Part shown: piece after piece, positions 13,779 through 18,858 of the stretch
Numbering within the stretch: position 1 is the first letter of the stretch
How the letters are laid out: every line of letters starts with the position of its first letter
Origin: UBA9676 sp036522155
GTDB lineage: Bacteria > Actinomycetota > Actinomycetes > Streptosporangiales > Streptosporangiaceae
Length of the DNA stretch: 18,858 nucleotides
Direction: 5' to 3'
Assembly (NCBI GenBank): GCA_036522155.1
Contig: DATDGI010000271.1
Coordinates: forward strand, 1 to 18,858
The notes under the pieces: model-generated
Told to the model about the DNA's origin: nothing
Databases searched by the model: none
The model's input: the letters and a program-made list of their open reading frames with translations, nothing else
Position numbers and translations under genes: made by a program

Positions 13779-14486
13779 TCAGCGCGTTTCGGTGATCTCC
13801 GGGCCGCGCTCGAACGGGTTCAGCGGCCAGCCGCCTTCCTCCGGCTCGGCCTGCTCCCCGGCCAGGGCCGCCATGATCTCGTCGGGCAGCCGGATTTCCA
13901 GCAGGTCGCGCGGTGGGGCCGGGTGATCGCCGCGGACGACCACCACGCCGCCGAACACCTCCTCCAGCGGCTCGGCCAGGTCCGCCCGCTCGGCGGCCGG
14001 GCCGGTGATCAGGCCGCGCAGGAACCAGCGGGGCCCGTCCGCGCCGAGGAACCGGACCGGCTGCCGCTGGGGGCCGCCCTGGACGGGCTCGGCCGGGACG
14101 ATCCGGGCCCGCAGTTCGATGCCGAACGGGCCTTCGGCCTCGCTGCTCTCGCCCCCGTTGCGGGCCACCTCGGCGGCGATCTCCGCCCGGACCTCGTCCC
14201 ACAGGCCGCCGGTCTTGGGCGCGGCGAAGGCCTGCAGCTGCAGGCCGCTTTCCCCGCTCACCACGGTGACCCAGGCGGGCTGGTTGTCCACCACGCTGAC
14301 CTGGACCTCGAACCCCTCGCCCGCGGGCACCCGCAGGCTGCCGAAGTCGATCCGTTCCGGGCCCGGCGCGTCGTCGCCGGCGTCCCAGGGGCCGGCCGGG
14401 GCGGGCCCGCCCGTGCCGTCCCCGGCCAGCTCGTCCGGGAACTCGCCCGGTGGCTGGCCCGCGTCTGCGCGGCGGCGGCGGAACAC
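13779..14486 (-). CDS. DUF3710 family protein
   Basis: This 235-residue protein resembles the actinobacterial DUF3710 family. It has a short Arg-rich N-terminus and an acidic/Pro/Gly-rich segment (to about 42). A conserved core starts at RIDFGSLRVPAGEGFEVQV and includes VTVVSGESGLQLQAFAAPKTGGLWDEVRAEIAAEVARNGG, PVRFLGADGPRWFLRGLITGPAA and FGGVVVVRGDHPAPPRDLLEIRLP. No catalytic motif is obvious and no TM or signal is seen, so it is cytosolic. I know of no assigned function. The gene lies 32 nt after dut on the same strand; the constant pairing with dut suggests a link to nucleotide metabolism or the same operon-level control. The GTG start at 14486 is supported by AGGAGAGG upstream on this strand. 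The tail WPLNPFERGPEITETR is typical of the family as I recall it. Confidence 0.85.
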   Translation of the reverse strand: MFRRRRADAGQPPGEFPDELAGDGTGGPAPAGPWDAGDDAPGPERIDFGSLRVPAGEGFEVQVSVVDNQPAWVTVVSGESGLQLQAFAAPKTGGLWDEVRAEIAAEVARNGGESSEAEGPFGIELRARIVPAEPVQGGPQRQPVRFLGADGPRWFLRGLITGPAAERADLAEPLEEVFGGVVVVRGDHPAPPRDLLEIRLPDEIMAALAGEQAEPEEGGWPLNPFERGPEITETR

Positions 14487-14518
14487 GTCTGACCTCTCCT
14501 CAAGCCGGTTGTCTTGCG

Positions 14519-14974
14519 TCAGCTGGCGGCATGCCCGCCGGTCGATCCGAAGCCGCCCTCCCCGCGCGCCGAGCCCGGCAGCGCCTCCACCTCGTGCAGC
14601 ACGGGCCGGGCGACCCGCTGGATGACCAGCTGGGCGATCCGGTCCCCCCGCTGGAAGCTGACGGCCGCATGGGCGTCGGTGTTGAGCAGGGTGACCCTGA
14701 TCTCGCCACGGTACCCGGCGTCCACCGTGCCGGGCGCGTTGACCAGCGTGACGCCATGGCGGGCGGCCAGCCCCGACCGCGGGTGAACGAACGCGGCGTA
14801 GCCGTCGGGCAGCGCGATGGCTACCCCGGTGGGGACGACGGCCCGCTCCCCCGGCGCCAGCGTCACCCCGGCGGCGGCGAACAAATCCAGGCCCGCGTCG
14901 CCCGGGTGGGCGGCGGCGGGCAGCGGCAGGTCCGGGTCGAGCCGCTTGATGAGCACGGCGACGTTCTGGTCCAC
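14519..14974 (-). CDS. dut: dUTP diphosphatase (dUTPase)
   Basis: This 151-residue trimeric-type dUTPase hydrolyses dUTP to dUMP and PPi, keeping uracil out of DNA and supplying dUMP for dTMP. All five motifs are present: 1, HPGDAGLDL (23-31); 2, PRSGLAARHG (65-74); 3, NAPGTVDAGYRGE (79-91), with catalytic D85 and Y88; 4, RGDRIAQLVI (109-118); 5, RGEGGFGSTG (138-147), the C-terminal arm. The start is taken as GTG 14974, giving VDQNVAVLIKRLDP; GTG 14956 (VLIKRLDP) is an alternative. TAGGGT (14983-14988) lies 8 nt upstream and overlaps the stop of the AI-2E gene, so dut may have its own leaderless promoter inside the operon. DUF3710 follows 32 nt downstream. Confidence 0.96.
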   Translation of the reverse strand: MDQNVAVLIKRLDPDLPLPAAAHPGDAGLDLFAAAGVTLAPGERAVVPTGVAIALPDGYAAFVHPRSGLAARHGVTLVNAPGTVDAGYRGEIRVTLLNTDAHAAVSFQRGDRIAQLVIQRVARPVLHEVEALPGSARGEGGFGSTGGHAAS

Positions 14975-14982
14975 GGTGCTGA

Positions 14983-14988
14983 ACCCTA
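14983..14988 (-). promoter_or_regulatory. Candidate -10 of dut overlapping the upstream stop codon
   Basis: On the minus strand TAGGGT ends 8 nt before the dut GTG. Its first three bases are the TAG stop codon of the AI-2E-type gene. No Shine-Dalgarno is visible before the GTG, consistent with an internal, leaderless promoter. Confidence 0.4.
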
Positions 14989-16167
14989 CCGCTGCCCGGG
15001 TGGCCCCGGCCCGGCCCGGCCGCGCAGATACGGTCCCGCCCGCACCACGGCCACGGTGATCGGCACCGCGACCACCGCCCCGGCGATGCCGGCGATGGCC
15101 GCGCCCACGGCCAGCACCAGGATGATGGCCAGCGGATGCAGCCGGATCATCCGGCCCACCACCAGCGGCTGCAGCAGGTGGCTTTCCAGCTGGTTCTCCA
15201 GGATGAACACGGCCACCAGCACCAGCGCGGCGAGCCAGCCCTTGGTGCCCAGCGTGACGGCGACGGCCAGCGCGCCGGCCACCAGGATGCCGATCAGCGG
15301 CACGAAAGCGGCCAGGAAGACCAGGATGACCAGCGGCGCCAGCAGCGGCACGCCCAGCACCCACAGGGCGAGCCCGATCACCACCGCGTGGATGGCGGCC
15401 ACCGCGATGGTGCCCCGGACGTAGTACGTGAGCGCCTGCCAGGCCGCCGACCCGGCGCCGCGGGCCCGCCGCCGGCCCTCGGGCGCGAGGAACCCGGTCA
15501 GCCAGGCCCAGATCCGGTCACCGTCCTTGAGCAGGAAGAAGGTCACGAAGACGGTCAGGACCACCCCGGCCAGGAACTCCAGGAAGATCCGGCCGCCGCT
15601 GAGCACCGTGCCGGCCACCGCGGACTGGTGATGCTTGAGGTAGGCGAGCAGCCGGTTGGCCAGCTGCTGAAGGCTGGCCTGGTGGAAGTGGAAGGGCGGC
15701 CCGGCCAGCGACCTCTCCAGGTCCTGCACGCTGTTGCCCAGCTCCCGGACCAGCGCCTGGTAGTCGGCCGAGGTCTGGGTGGCCGCCAGCACGCCCGCGC
15801 CCGCCAGCACGGCCACCACCACCAGCACGGTGCACCAGGTGGCGGCCAGGGCCGGCAGGCCGGCCCGCCGCAGCCGGCTGGTCAGCGGCCGCAGCAGCGC
15901 CGTGAGCAGCAACGCGGCCACCGAAGGGAGCACCACCAGCCGCAGCGCGGTGGCCACCCGGAAGGCCAGGTAGATGACCAGCCCGACGACCAGCAGCCGC
16001 CAGGCCCAGCCACCGGCCAGCTGCAGCCAGCCCGGCACCTGGGCCGGCCCGGCCGGCCGGGGCCAGTCCGTGCCGTCATCGTCCGCCGGTGGCGGGCCGC
16101 CATCCAGGGTCCCGGCGTCCGGCCGGCCGTCGCCCGGCTGGCTGCGCCATCGAAGTCGCCGCATCAC
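14986..16167 (-). CDS. AI-2E family (YdiK/TqsA-type) membrane permease
   Basis: This 393-residue protein has a Pro/Asp-rich cytoplasmic N-terminus (to about 45) followed by the layout of the AI-2 exporter-like family. Two early TM helices (about 55-100) come first, then another (about 107-130) before a soluble helical segment (about 132-185: SADYQALVRELGNSVQDLERSL). The remaining C-terminal TM helices include FLEFLAGVVLTVFVTFFLLKDGDRIW and the conserved ENQLESHLLQPLVVGRMIRLHPLAIILVLAVG block. Members export small signals or ions; the substrate here is unknown. The start is GTG 16167 (or ATG 16164). TTACAT lies 6 nt before the GTG and no Shine-Dalgarno is seen. dut begins 11 nt after the stop, so the operon is this gene, dut, DUF3710. 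It is divergent from DUF3093. Confidence 0.9.
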   Translation of the reverse strand: MMRRLRWRSQPGDGRPDAGTLDGGPPPADDDGTDWPRPAGPAQVPGWLQLAGGWAWRLLVVGLVIYLAFRVATALRLVVLPSVAALLLTALLRPLTSRLRRAGLPALAATWCTVLVVVAVLAGAGVLAATQTSADYQALVRELGNSVQDLERSLAGPPFHFHQASLQQLANRLLAYLKHHQSAVAGTVLSGGRIFLEFLAGVVLTVFVTFFLLKDGDRIWAWLTGFLAPEGRRRARGAGSAAWQALTYYVRGTIAVAAIHAVVIGLALWVLGVPLLAPLVILVFLAAFVPLIGILVAGALAVAVTLGTKGWLAALVLVAVFILENQLESHLLQPLVVGRMIRLHPLAIILVLAVGAAIAGIAGAVVAVPITVAVVRAGPYLRGRAGPGPPGQR

Positions 16168-16173
16168 GTTCCC

Positions 16174-16190
16174 ATGTAACCAACTACCGT
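16174..16190. promoter_or_regulatory. Back-to-back leaderless promoters for the AI-2E-type gene and DUF3093
   Basis: Only 29 nt separate the two start codons. On the plus strand TACCGT (16185-16190) lies 6 nt before ATG 16197. On the minus strand TTACAT (16174-16179) lies 6 nt before GTG 16167. The -10 boxes are 5 nt apart, so each -35 region would fall in the first codons of the other gene, and polymerase could occupy only one at a time. Confidence 0.5.
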
Positions 16191-16196
16191 GTGTTC

Positions 16197-16709
16197 ATGC
16201 GTGTCTACCACGAGCGGCTGTGGGTGCCGGTGTCCTGGTTGCTGCTCGGCCTGCTCGTGGTGGTGCTGCTCAGCGCCGAGCTGTCGGCCGGGGCGGAGAT
16301 CCTGATCGCTGGCACCGGGCTGGCCAGGTTCGCCTGGCCGATCGGCACCGGCGTCTATGTCGTGATCATCGGCCTGTTCGCCGTGCTCATGCTGAACTGG
16401 GGCCGGGCGCGGGTAGAGATCACCGGGACCGTGCTGACAGCGGCCGGAGCGGCCCTGCCGCTGGCCGCGGCGGGTGAGGTGACGGCCCTGGACCAGCGGC
16501 AGACGCGCGCCCTGCGCGGCCCGCGCGCGGACCCGTCCGCGTTCTGTTTGATCAGGCCGTACCTGCGGGAGGCGGTCTACATCGCCGTCACCGACCGGTC
16601 GCTGGGCCAGCCGTACTGGCTGGTGGCGACCCGGCACCCGGCCCGGCTGGCCGCGGCGATCAACGGATCGCGTCCCGCCGCCCGCACCGGTGATGCCGCC
16701 GTGGGATGA
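16197..16709 (+). CDS. DUF3093 family two-TM membrane protein
   Basis: This 170-residue protein matches the DUF3093 family of actinobacteria as I recall it. It starts YHERLWVPVSWLLLGLLVVVLLSAEL (TM1 about 10-30), has a second helix VYVVIIGLFAVLMLNW (about 53-68), then a cytosolic domain with EVTALDQRQTRALRGPRADPSAFCLIRPYLREAVYIAVTD and PYWLVATRHPARLAAAI. Function is unknown; the C-terminal part resembles a PH-like small domain (inference). ATG 16197 is chosen because TACCGT ends 6 nt before it and there is no Shine-Dalgarno; an in-frame GTG two codons upstream is possible. The family is typically found near dut, as here. Confidence 0.85.
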   Translation: MRVYHERLWVPVSWLLLGLLVVVLLSAELSAGAEILIAGTGLARFAWPIGTGVYVVIIGLFAVLMLNWGRARVEITGTVLTAAGAALPLAAAGEVTALDQRQTRALRGPRADPSAFCLIRPYLREAVYIAVTDRSLGQPYWLVATRHPARLAAAINGSRPAARTGDAAVG

Positions 16710-16752
16710 TCGACCGGCAGGCGGGCGGCCAGGGCTCAGGGAGGAATGTGGC

Positions 16753-17013
16753 ATGGCGGACAATGGCGGGAGCGGCGGCAGCAAGGCGCTGGGGATAATC
16801 GCCGACCTGGGTGCGTCCTATGGCGCCCGCTGGGTTCTGGCCTTCTGCTGGAAGCAGGTGACCGGGCGGGAACCGCCCACCGACCCCGAAGACCTGCACG
16901 TGGGCATCGGCGAGTCGCTGCTCTGGGCGGTGATCGTCGGGGTGGGCACGGAAATCGCGCGGCTGCTGGCCATCCGGGCGGCGATCAGGAAGACGCGGCA
17001 GCCCGCCCGCTAG
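16753..17013 (+). CDS. DUF4235-like small membrane protein
   Basis: This 86-residue protein has a Gly/Ser N-terminus, a first hydrophobic helix (ALGIIADLGASYGARWVLAFCW, about 12-33), then the polar block KQVTGREPPTDPEDLHVGIGE and a second helix (SLLWAVIVGVGTEIARLLAI, about 55-74). It ends in a basic tail (RAAIRKTRQPAR). The W-K-x-V-T-G-x-x-P-P-T-D-P pattern between two helices is that of DUF4235. Function is unknown. The start is supported by GGGAGG at 16739-16744, 8 nt before the ATG. It follows DUF3093 by 43 nt on the same strand. Confidence 0.8.
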   Translation: MADNGGSGGSKALGIIADLGASYGARWVLAFCWKQVTGREPPTDPEDLHVGIGESLLWAVIVGVGTEIARLLAIRAAIRKTRQPAR

Positions 17014-17033
17014 CCGTGCCACACTAGGTTGCC

Positions 17034-17798
17034 GTGCCAGATCACGATCGGTCACGGATCACTTACAAAGTTGCCTACGCGTTCCGGCACCCGGGCCGGG
17101 TGATCCCGTACGCCCGCCGCCGCGGCCGCGACGCGCTGCTCAGCCTGGCCTCGGGCGACCACGTCAGCTACTACCGCGCGGTGATGGCGGCCGACACCGC
17201 CCGCAGCGCCGAGGGCGCCGTCGGCAGTCACACCCGCGCGTCCTGGCTGAAGCTCGGCCAGCTCCAGTTCGACTACCTGATCAGCCACGGCCTGCAGCCG
17301 CGCGACCGGATGCTGGAGATCGGCTGCGGCAACCTGCGGGCCGGCCGCCTGTTCATCGGCTACCTCGACCCCGGCCACTATTACGGCATCGACATCTCGC
17401 CGGACATCCTGCTGGCCGCGCAGCGGACCGTCACCGAGTTCGGCCTGCAGGCCAAGCTGCCGCATCTGACCCTGGTCCGCGACCTGAAGCTGGGCTTTCT
17501 CCCGGCGTCGGCGTTCACGGTGGTACACGCGCACAGCGTGTTCTCCCACTCGCCGCAGGCGGTGATCTCCGAATGCCTCGCTCACGTCGGCCGGGTGATG
17601 ACCCCGGACGCCCTTTTCGACTTCACCTTCAACCGCACCGACGGCGCCGAGCACCAGGTCCTGCACGAGGATTTCTACTACCGCACCGAGACGCTCACCG
17701 CGCTGGCCGCGCGCTGCGGCCTGGACGCGCGGCTGATGACCGACTGGGACGGCCGGGGGCATGCCCAGTCGAAGATCCGGGTGACCCAGCGCCGCTGA
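17034..17798 (+). CDS. Class I SAM-dependent methyltransferase
   Basis: This 254-residue protein has a basic N-terminal segment (AYAFRHPGRVIPYARRRGRDALL), then a Rossmann methyltransferase core. Motif I is LEIGCGNLRAG (94-104), the acidic ribose-binding residue is D120 in YYGIDIS, and the post-I helix is PDILLAAQRTV. Motif IV-like VVHAHSVFSHSP (about 163-174) is followed by a late FNRTDGAEHQVLHEDFYYRTETL. It resembles methyltransferases found with sugar or cell-envelope genes, but the substrate is unknown and no glycosyltransferase is nearby. The GTG start at 17034 has no Shine-Dalgarno; CACACT (17020-17025) lies 8 nt upstream and TAGGTT (17025-17030) 3 nt upstream, so it may be leaderless. 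It is convergent with the VOC gene, 10 nt away. Confidence 0.88.
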   Translation: MPDHDRSRITYKVAYAFRHPGRVIPYARRRGRDALLSLASGDHVSYYRAVMAADTARSAEGAVGSHTRASWLKLGQLQFDYLISHGLQPRDRMLEIGCGNLRAGRLFIGYLDPGHYYGIDISPDILLAAQRTVTEFGLQAKLPHLTLVRDLKLGFLPASAFTVVHAHSVFSHSPQAVISECLAHVGRVMTPDALFDFTFNRTDGAEHQVLHEDFYYRTETLTALAARCGLDARLMTDWDGRGHAQSKIRVTQRR

Positions 17799-17808
17799 CG
17801 GCGGCCGG

Positions 17809-18312
17809 TCAGGTCACCGAGCCGGCTGCGGCACCGGTCGCCCGGTCGCCCCAGCGGGCGACCGCACCGGCCAGATCCAGCGGGCCGATCGCCGGCCCGG
17901 ACCGCAGTTCGCTCTCCCAGTCCTCGGCCGGGACCCGCCACATGACCTCGAACTCGATCCCGCTCGGGTCTTTGGCGTACAGCGACTTGGACACCCGGTG
18001 GTCACTGGCGCCGACCAGCGCGCCGCGAGCATCAAGCGCACGGCGGATCTGGTCCAGCTCGGCCAGCGTGCCCACCTCCCACGCCAGGTGGTACAGACCG
18101 GTCCGGGGGGCGGTCACGGCCGGGATGGCCTCGCCGCCGATGCCGAACAGGCCCAGATCGTGGTCGTTGGCCGAGCCAGGCGCGCGCAGGAAGGCGGCCT
18201 GCCCGCCGATCTCGGTGCGGATCTCGAACCCGAGGGCCGTGGTGTAAAAGTCCACGGCCGCGGCCAGGTCGTGAACGTAGAGCACGGCATGGTTCAGCCG
18301 GCGCACAGCCAT
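17809..18312 (-). CDS. VOC-family dioxygenase-like protein
   Basis: This 167-residue single-chain VOC protein has the facial triad positions of extradiol dioxygenases: H8 in LNHAVLYVHDL, H75 in GLYHLAWEV and E120 in DPSGIEFEVMW. Other family marks are AAAVDFYTTALGFE and SLYAKDPSG. It probably binds Fe(II) or Mn(II) and acts on a catechol-like or related compound; no pathway genes are adjacent. An extra C-terminal helix region (AEDWESELRSGPAIGPLDLAGAVARWGD) follows the domain. The start is firm, with AGGAGG upstream of ATG 18312 on this strand. It is unrelated in layout to the triple-VOC protein at 4029-5324. Confidence 0.88.
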   Translation of the reverse strand: MAVRRLNHAVLYVHDLAAAVDFYTTALGFEIRTEIGGQAAFLRAPGSANDHDLGLFGIGGEAIPAVTAPRTGLYHLAWEVGTLAELDQIRRALDARGALVGASDHRVSKSLYAKDPSGIEFEVMWRVPAEDWESELRSGPAIGPLDLAGAVARWGDRATGAAAGSVT

Positions 18313-18346
18313 GGCAAGCCTCCTGGCGTCACATCTTCCCGGCGGG

Positions 18347-18538
18347 TCAGCGGCCGATCTGCCGCCGCCGCCGGACCTCCCGCAGCCTGCGCCGCTGGGA
18401 GGGGTCGAGCATCAGGTAGGCACCCACCGGGATGGCGATCGCCGCGGCGACCACGGCCAGCGTCAGCCAGGGGCTGACGAACCACAGGATCAAGCCAACG
18501 ACGATGCCGGCGATGGCGAACTTCATACGACCCGACAC
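18347..18538 (-). CDS. Small two-TM membrane protein
   Basis: This 63-residue protein has two closely spaced helices (MKFAIAGIVVGLILWFV, about 5-21, and WLTLAVVAAAIAIPVGAYLML, about 24-44). They are joined by a Ser-Pro turn and followed by a strongly basic tail (DPSQRRRLREVRRRRQIGR). The topology is probably a hairpin with both ends in the cytosol. GTG 18538 is chosen because CCTCCT at 18544-18549 (AGGAGG on this strand) is 5 nt upstream; ATG 18526 (MKFAIAG) is the alternative. No family name or function is recognised. It lies 34 nt upstream of the VOC gene on the same strand, so they may be co-transcribed. Confidence 0.75.
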   Translation of the reverse strand: MSGRMKFAIAGIVVGLILWFVSPWLTLAVVAAAIAIPVGAYLMLDPSQRRRLREVRRRRQIGR

Positions 18539-18651
18539 TGAGCCCTCCTCTGGGCCGGAGCCGATGCAGGTGGCCGCTCCCGGCCCACTCACACTTCACC
18601 ACATCTGCGTCCCTGACCGGTAACCGCCGTGCCCTCACCGGTGCTTCCGCG
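18539..18651. other. Intergenic gap upstream of the small membrane protein
   Basis: These 113 nt hold the AGGAGG of the small membrane gene. Two ACCGGT palindromes lie near 18616-18621 and 18637-18642 and could pair across about 15 nt as a hairpin; there is no T-run, so an intrinsic terminator is not supported. No promoter is clear. Confidence 0.25.
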
Positions 18652-18858
18652 CTATCTGCCGGCCCGGGCGGCGGCTTTCAAGCCCTGCTTGTAGGCGCGG
18701 ACCTCGGCCAGCGAGGCCTCGTCGGTGATGTCGGCGACCGAGCAGTGCGAGCCGGAGGCGCCGAACTGGCCCGCGGCCTCGCGCCAGCCGGGCGGCTGGA
18801 CCCCGTACTGCTTGCCGAGCAGGGCCAGGAAGATGCGGGACTTGTCGGGGCCGAAGCC
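18652..18858 (-). CDS. Hypothetical protein, C-terminal fragment (cut by right edge)
   Basis: The last 68 residues and TAG stop of a minus-strand gene are present; the N-terminus lies beyond the window. The fragment reads GFGPDKSRIFLALLGKQYG, then PGWREAAGQFGA, SHCSVADITDEASLAEVRAYKQ and a basic GLKAAARAGR end. It looks soluble, mixed alpha/beta, with one Cys-His pair (HC at 38-39 of the fragment). The composition and third-position GC are typical of real genes here. I do not recognise the family and assign no function. Confidence 0.7.
   Translation of the reverse strand, partial: GFGPDKSRIFLALLGKQYGVQPPGWREAAGQFGASGSHCSVADITDEASLAEVRAYKQGLKAAARAGR

Noticed and set aside
14519..15364. 281-codon frame extending dUTPase upstream
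   Set aside because: The extension overlaps the AI-2E-type gene in another frame and adds no domain; the dUTPase family is about 150 residues.
1..18858. A secondary-metabolite cluster, defence island or prophage
   Set aside because: The genes are mostly conserved housekeeping families; only the VapBC pair is accessory, and no integrase, transposase, restriction or biosynthetic core gene is present.

Overview
This is a very GC-rich chromosomal window that reads as an actinobacterium. The support is strong G/C at codon third positions, frequent GTG starts, a PASTA Ser/Thr kinase, a luciferase-like F420-type oxidoreductase, a stand-alone LigD-type polymerase, tandem TrkA proteins, and the DUF3710/dUTPase/DUF3093 neighbourhood. 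The order Streptosporangiales or a relative is plausible, but this cannot be fixed from the sequence. No rRNA, tRNA, CRISPR array, insertion sequence, prophage or biosynthetic cluster was seen. I call 23 coding regions; two run off the window edges.

Layout. 1-501 (-): two-TM membrane protein with a Pro/Arg-rich tail, cut by the left edge. 624-1985 (+): TrpB2-type PLP enzyme. 2076-3467 (+): transmembrane Ser/Thr kinase with one PASTA domain. 3485-5853 (-): metallophosphoesterase, a triple-VOC protein and an ECF sigma factor; the last two genes overlap by 8 nt. 6023-7188 (+): small three-TM protein and a TetR regulator. Two copies of a TTGAAC-GT-GTTCAA palindrome sit between the sigma factor and the membrane protein gene. 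7288-7913 (+): a VapBC toxin-antitoxin pair with less GC-biased codons and a palindrome-rich promoter. 7938-9284 (+): LigD-type polymerase/primase. 9293-12319 (-): YceI-like protein, F420-type oxidoreductase, and a TRAM/Fe-S RNA uracil methyltransferase. 12421-13769 (+): two TrkA NAD-binding proteins. 13779-16167 (-): AI-2E-type permease, dut and DUF3710 in one likely operon. 16197-17798 (+): DUF3093, a DUF4235-like small membrane protein and a SAM methyltransferase. 17809-18538 (-): VOC dioxygenase-like protein and a 63-residue membrane protein. 18652-18858 (-): C-terminal end of an unrecognised protein, cut by the right edge.

How it works together. Most of the window is housekeeping: nucleotide pool hygiene (dut), K+ uptake control (TrkA pair), RNA modification and signalling (PASTA kinase). 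Two modules look locally regulated. One is the ECF sigma/triple-VOC unit facing a membrane protein/TetR unit across a shared two-operator control region. The other is the VapBC pair, probably acquired by transfer. Several genes (vapB, ligD, tetR, DUF3093, dut, possibly AI-2E) have a TANNNT-like hexamer 6-8 nt before the start codon and no Shine-Dalgarno, suggesting leaderless transcripts. All four convergent gene pairs are 8-17 nt apart, with no room for intrinsic terminators. I found no clear previously undescribed multi-gene system; the best candidate for follow-up is the sigma/VOC/TetR/membrane-protein control region.
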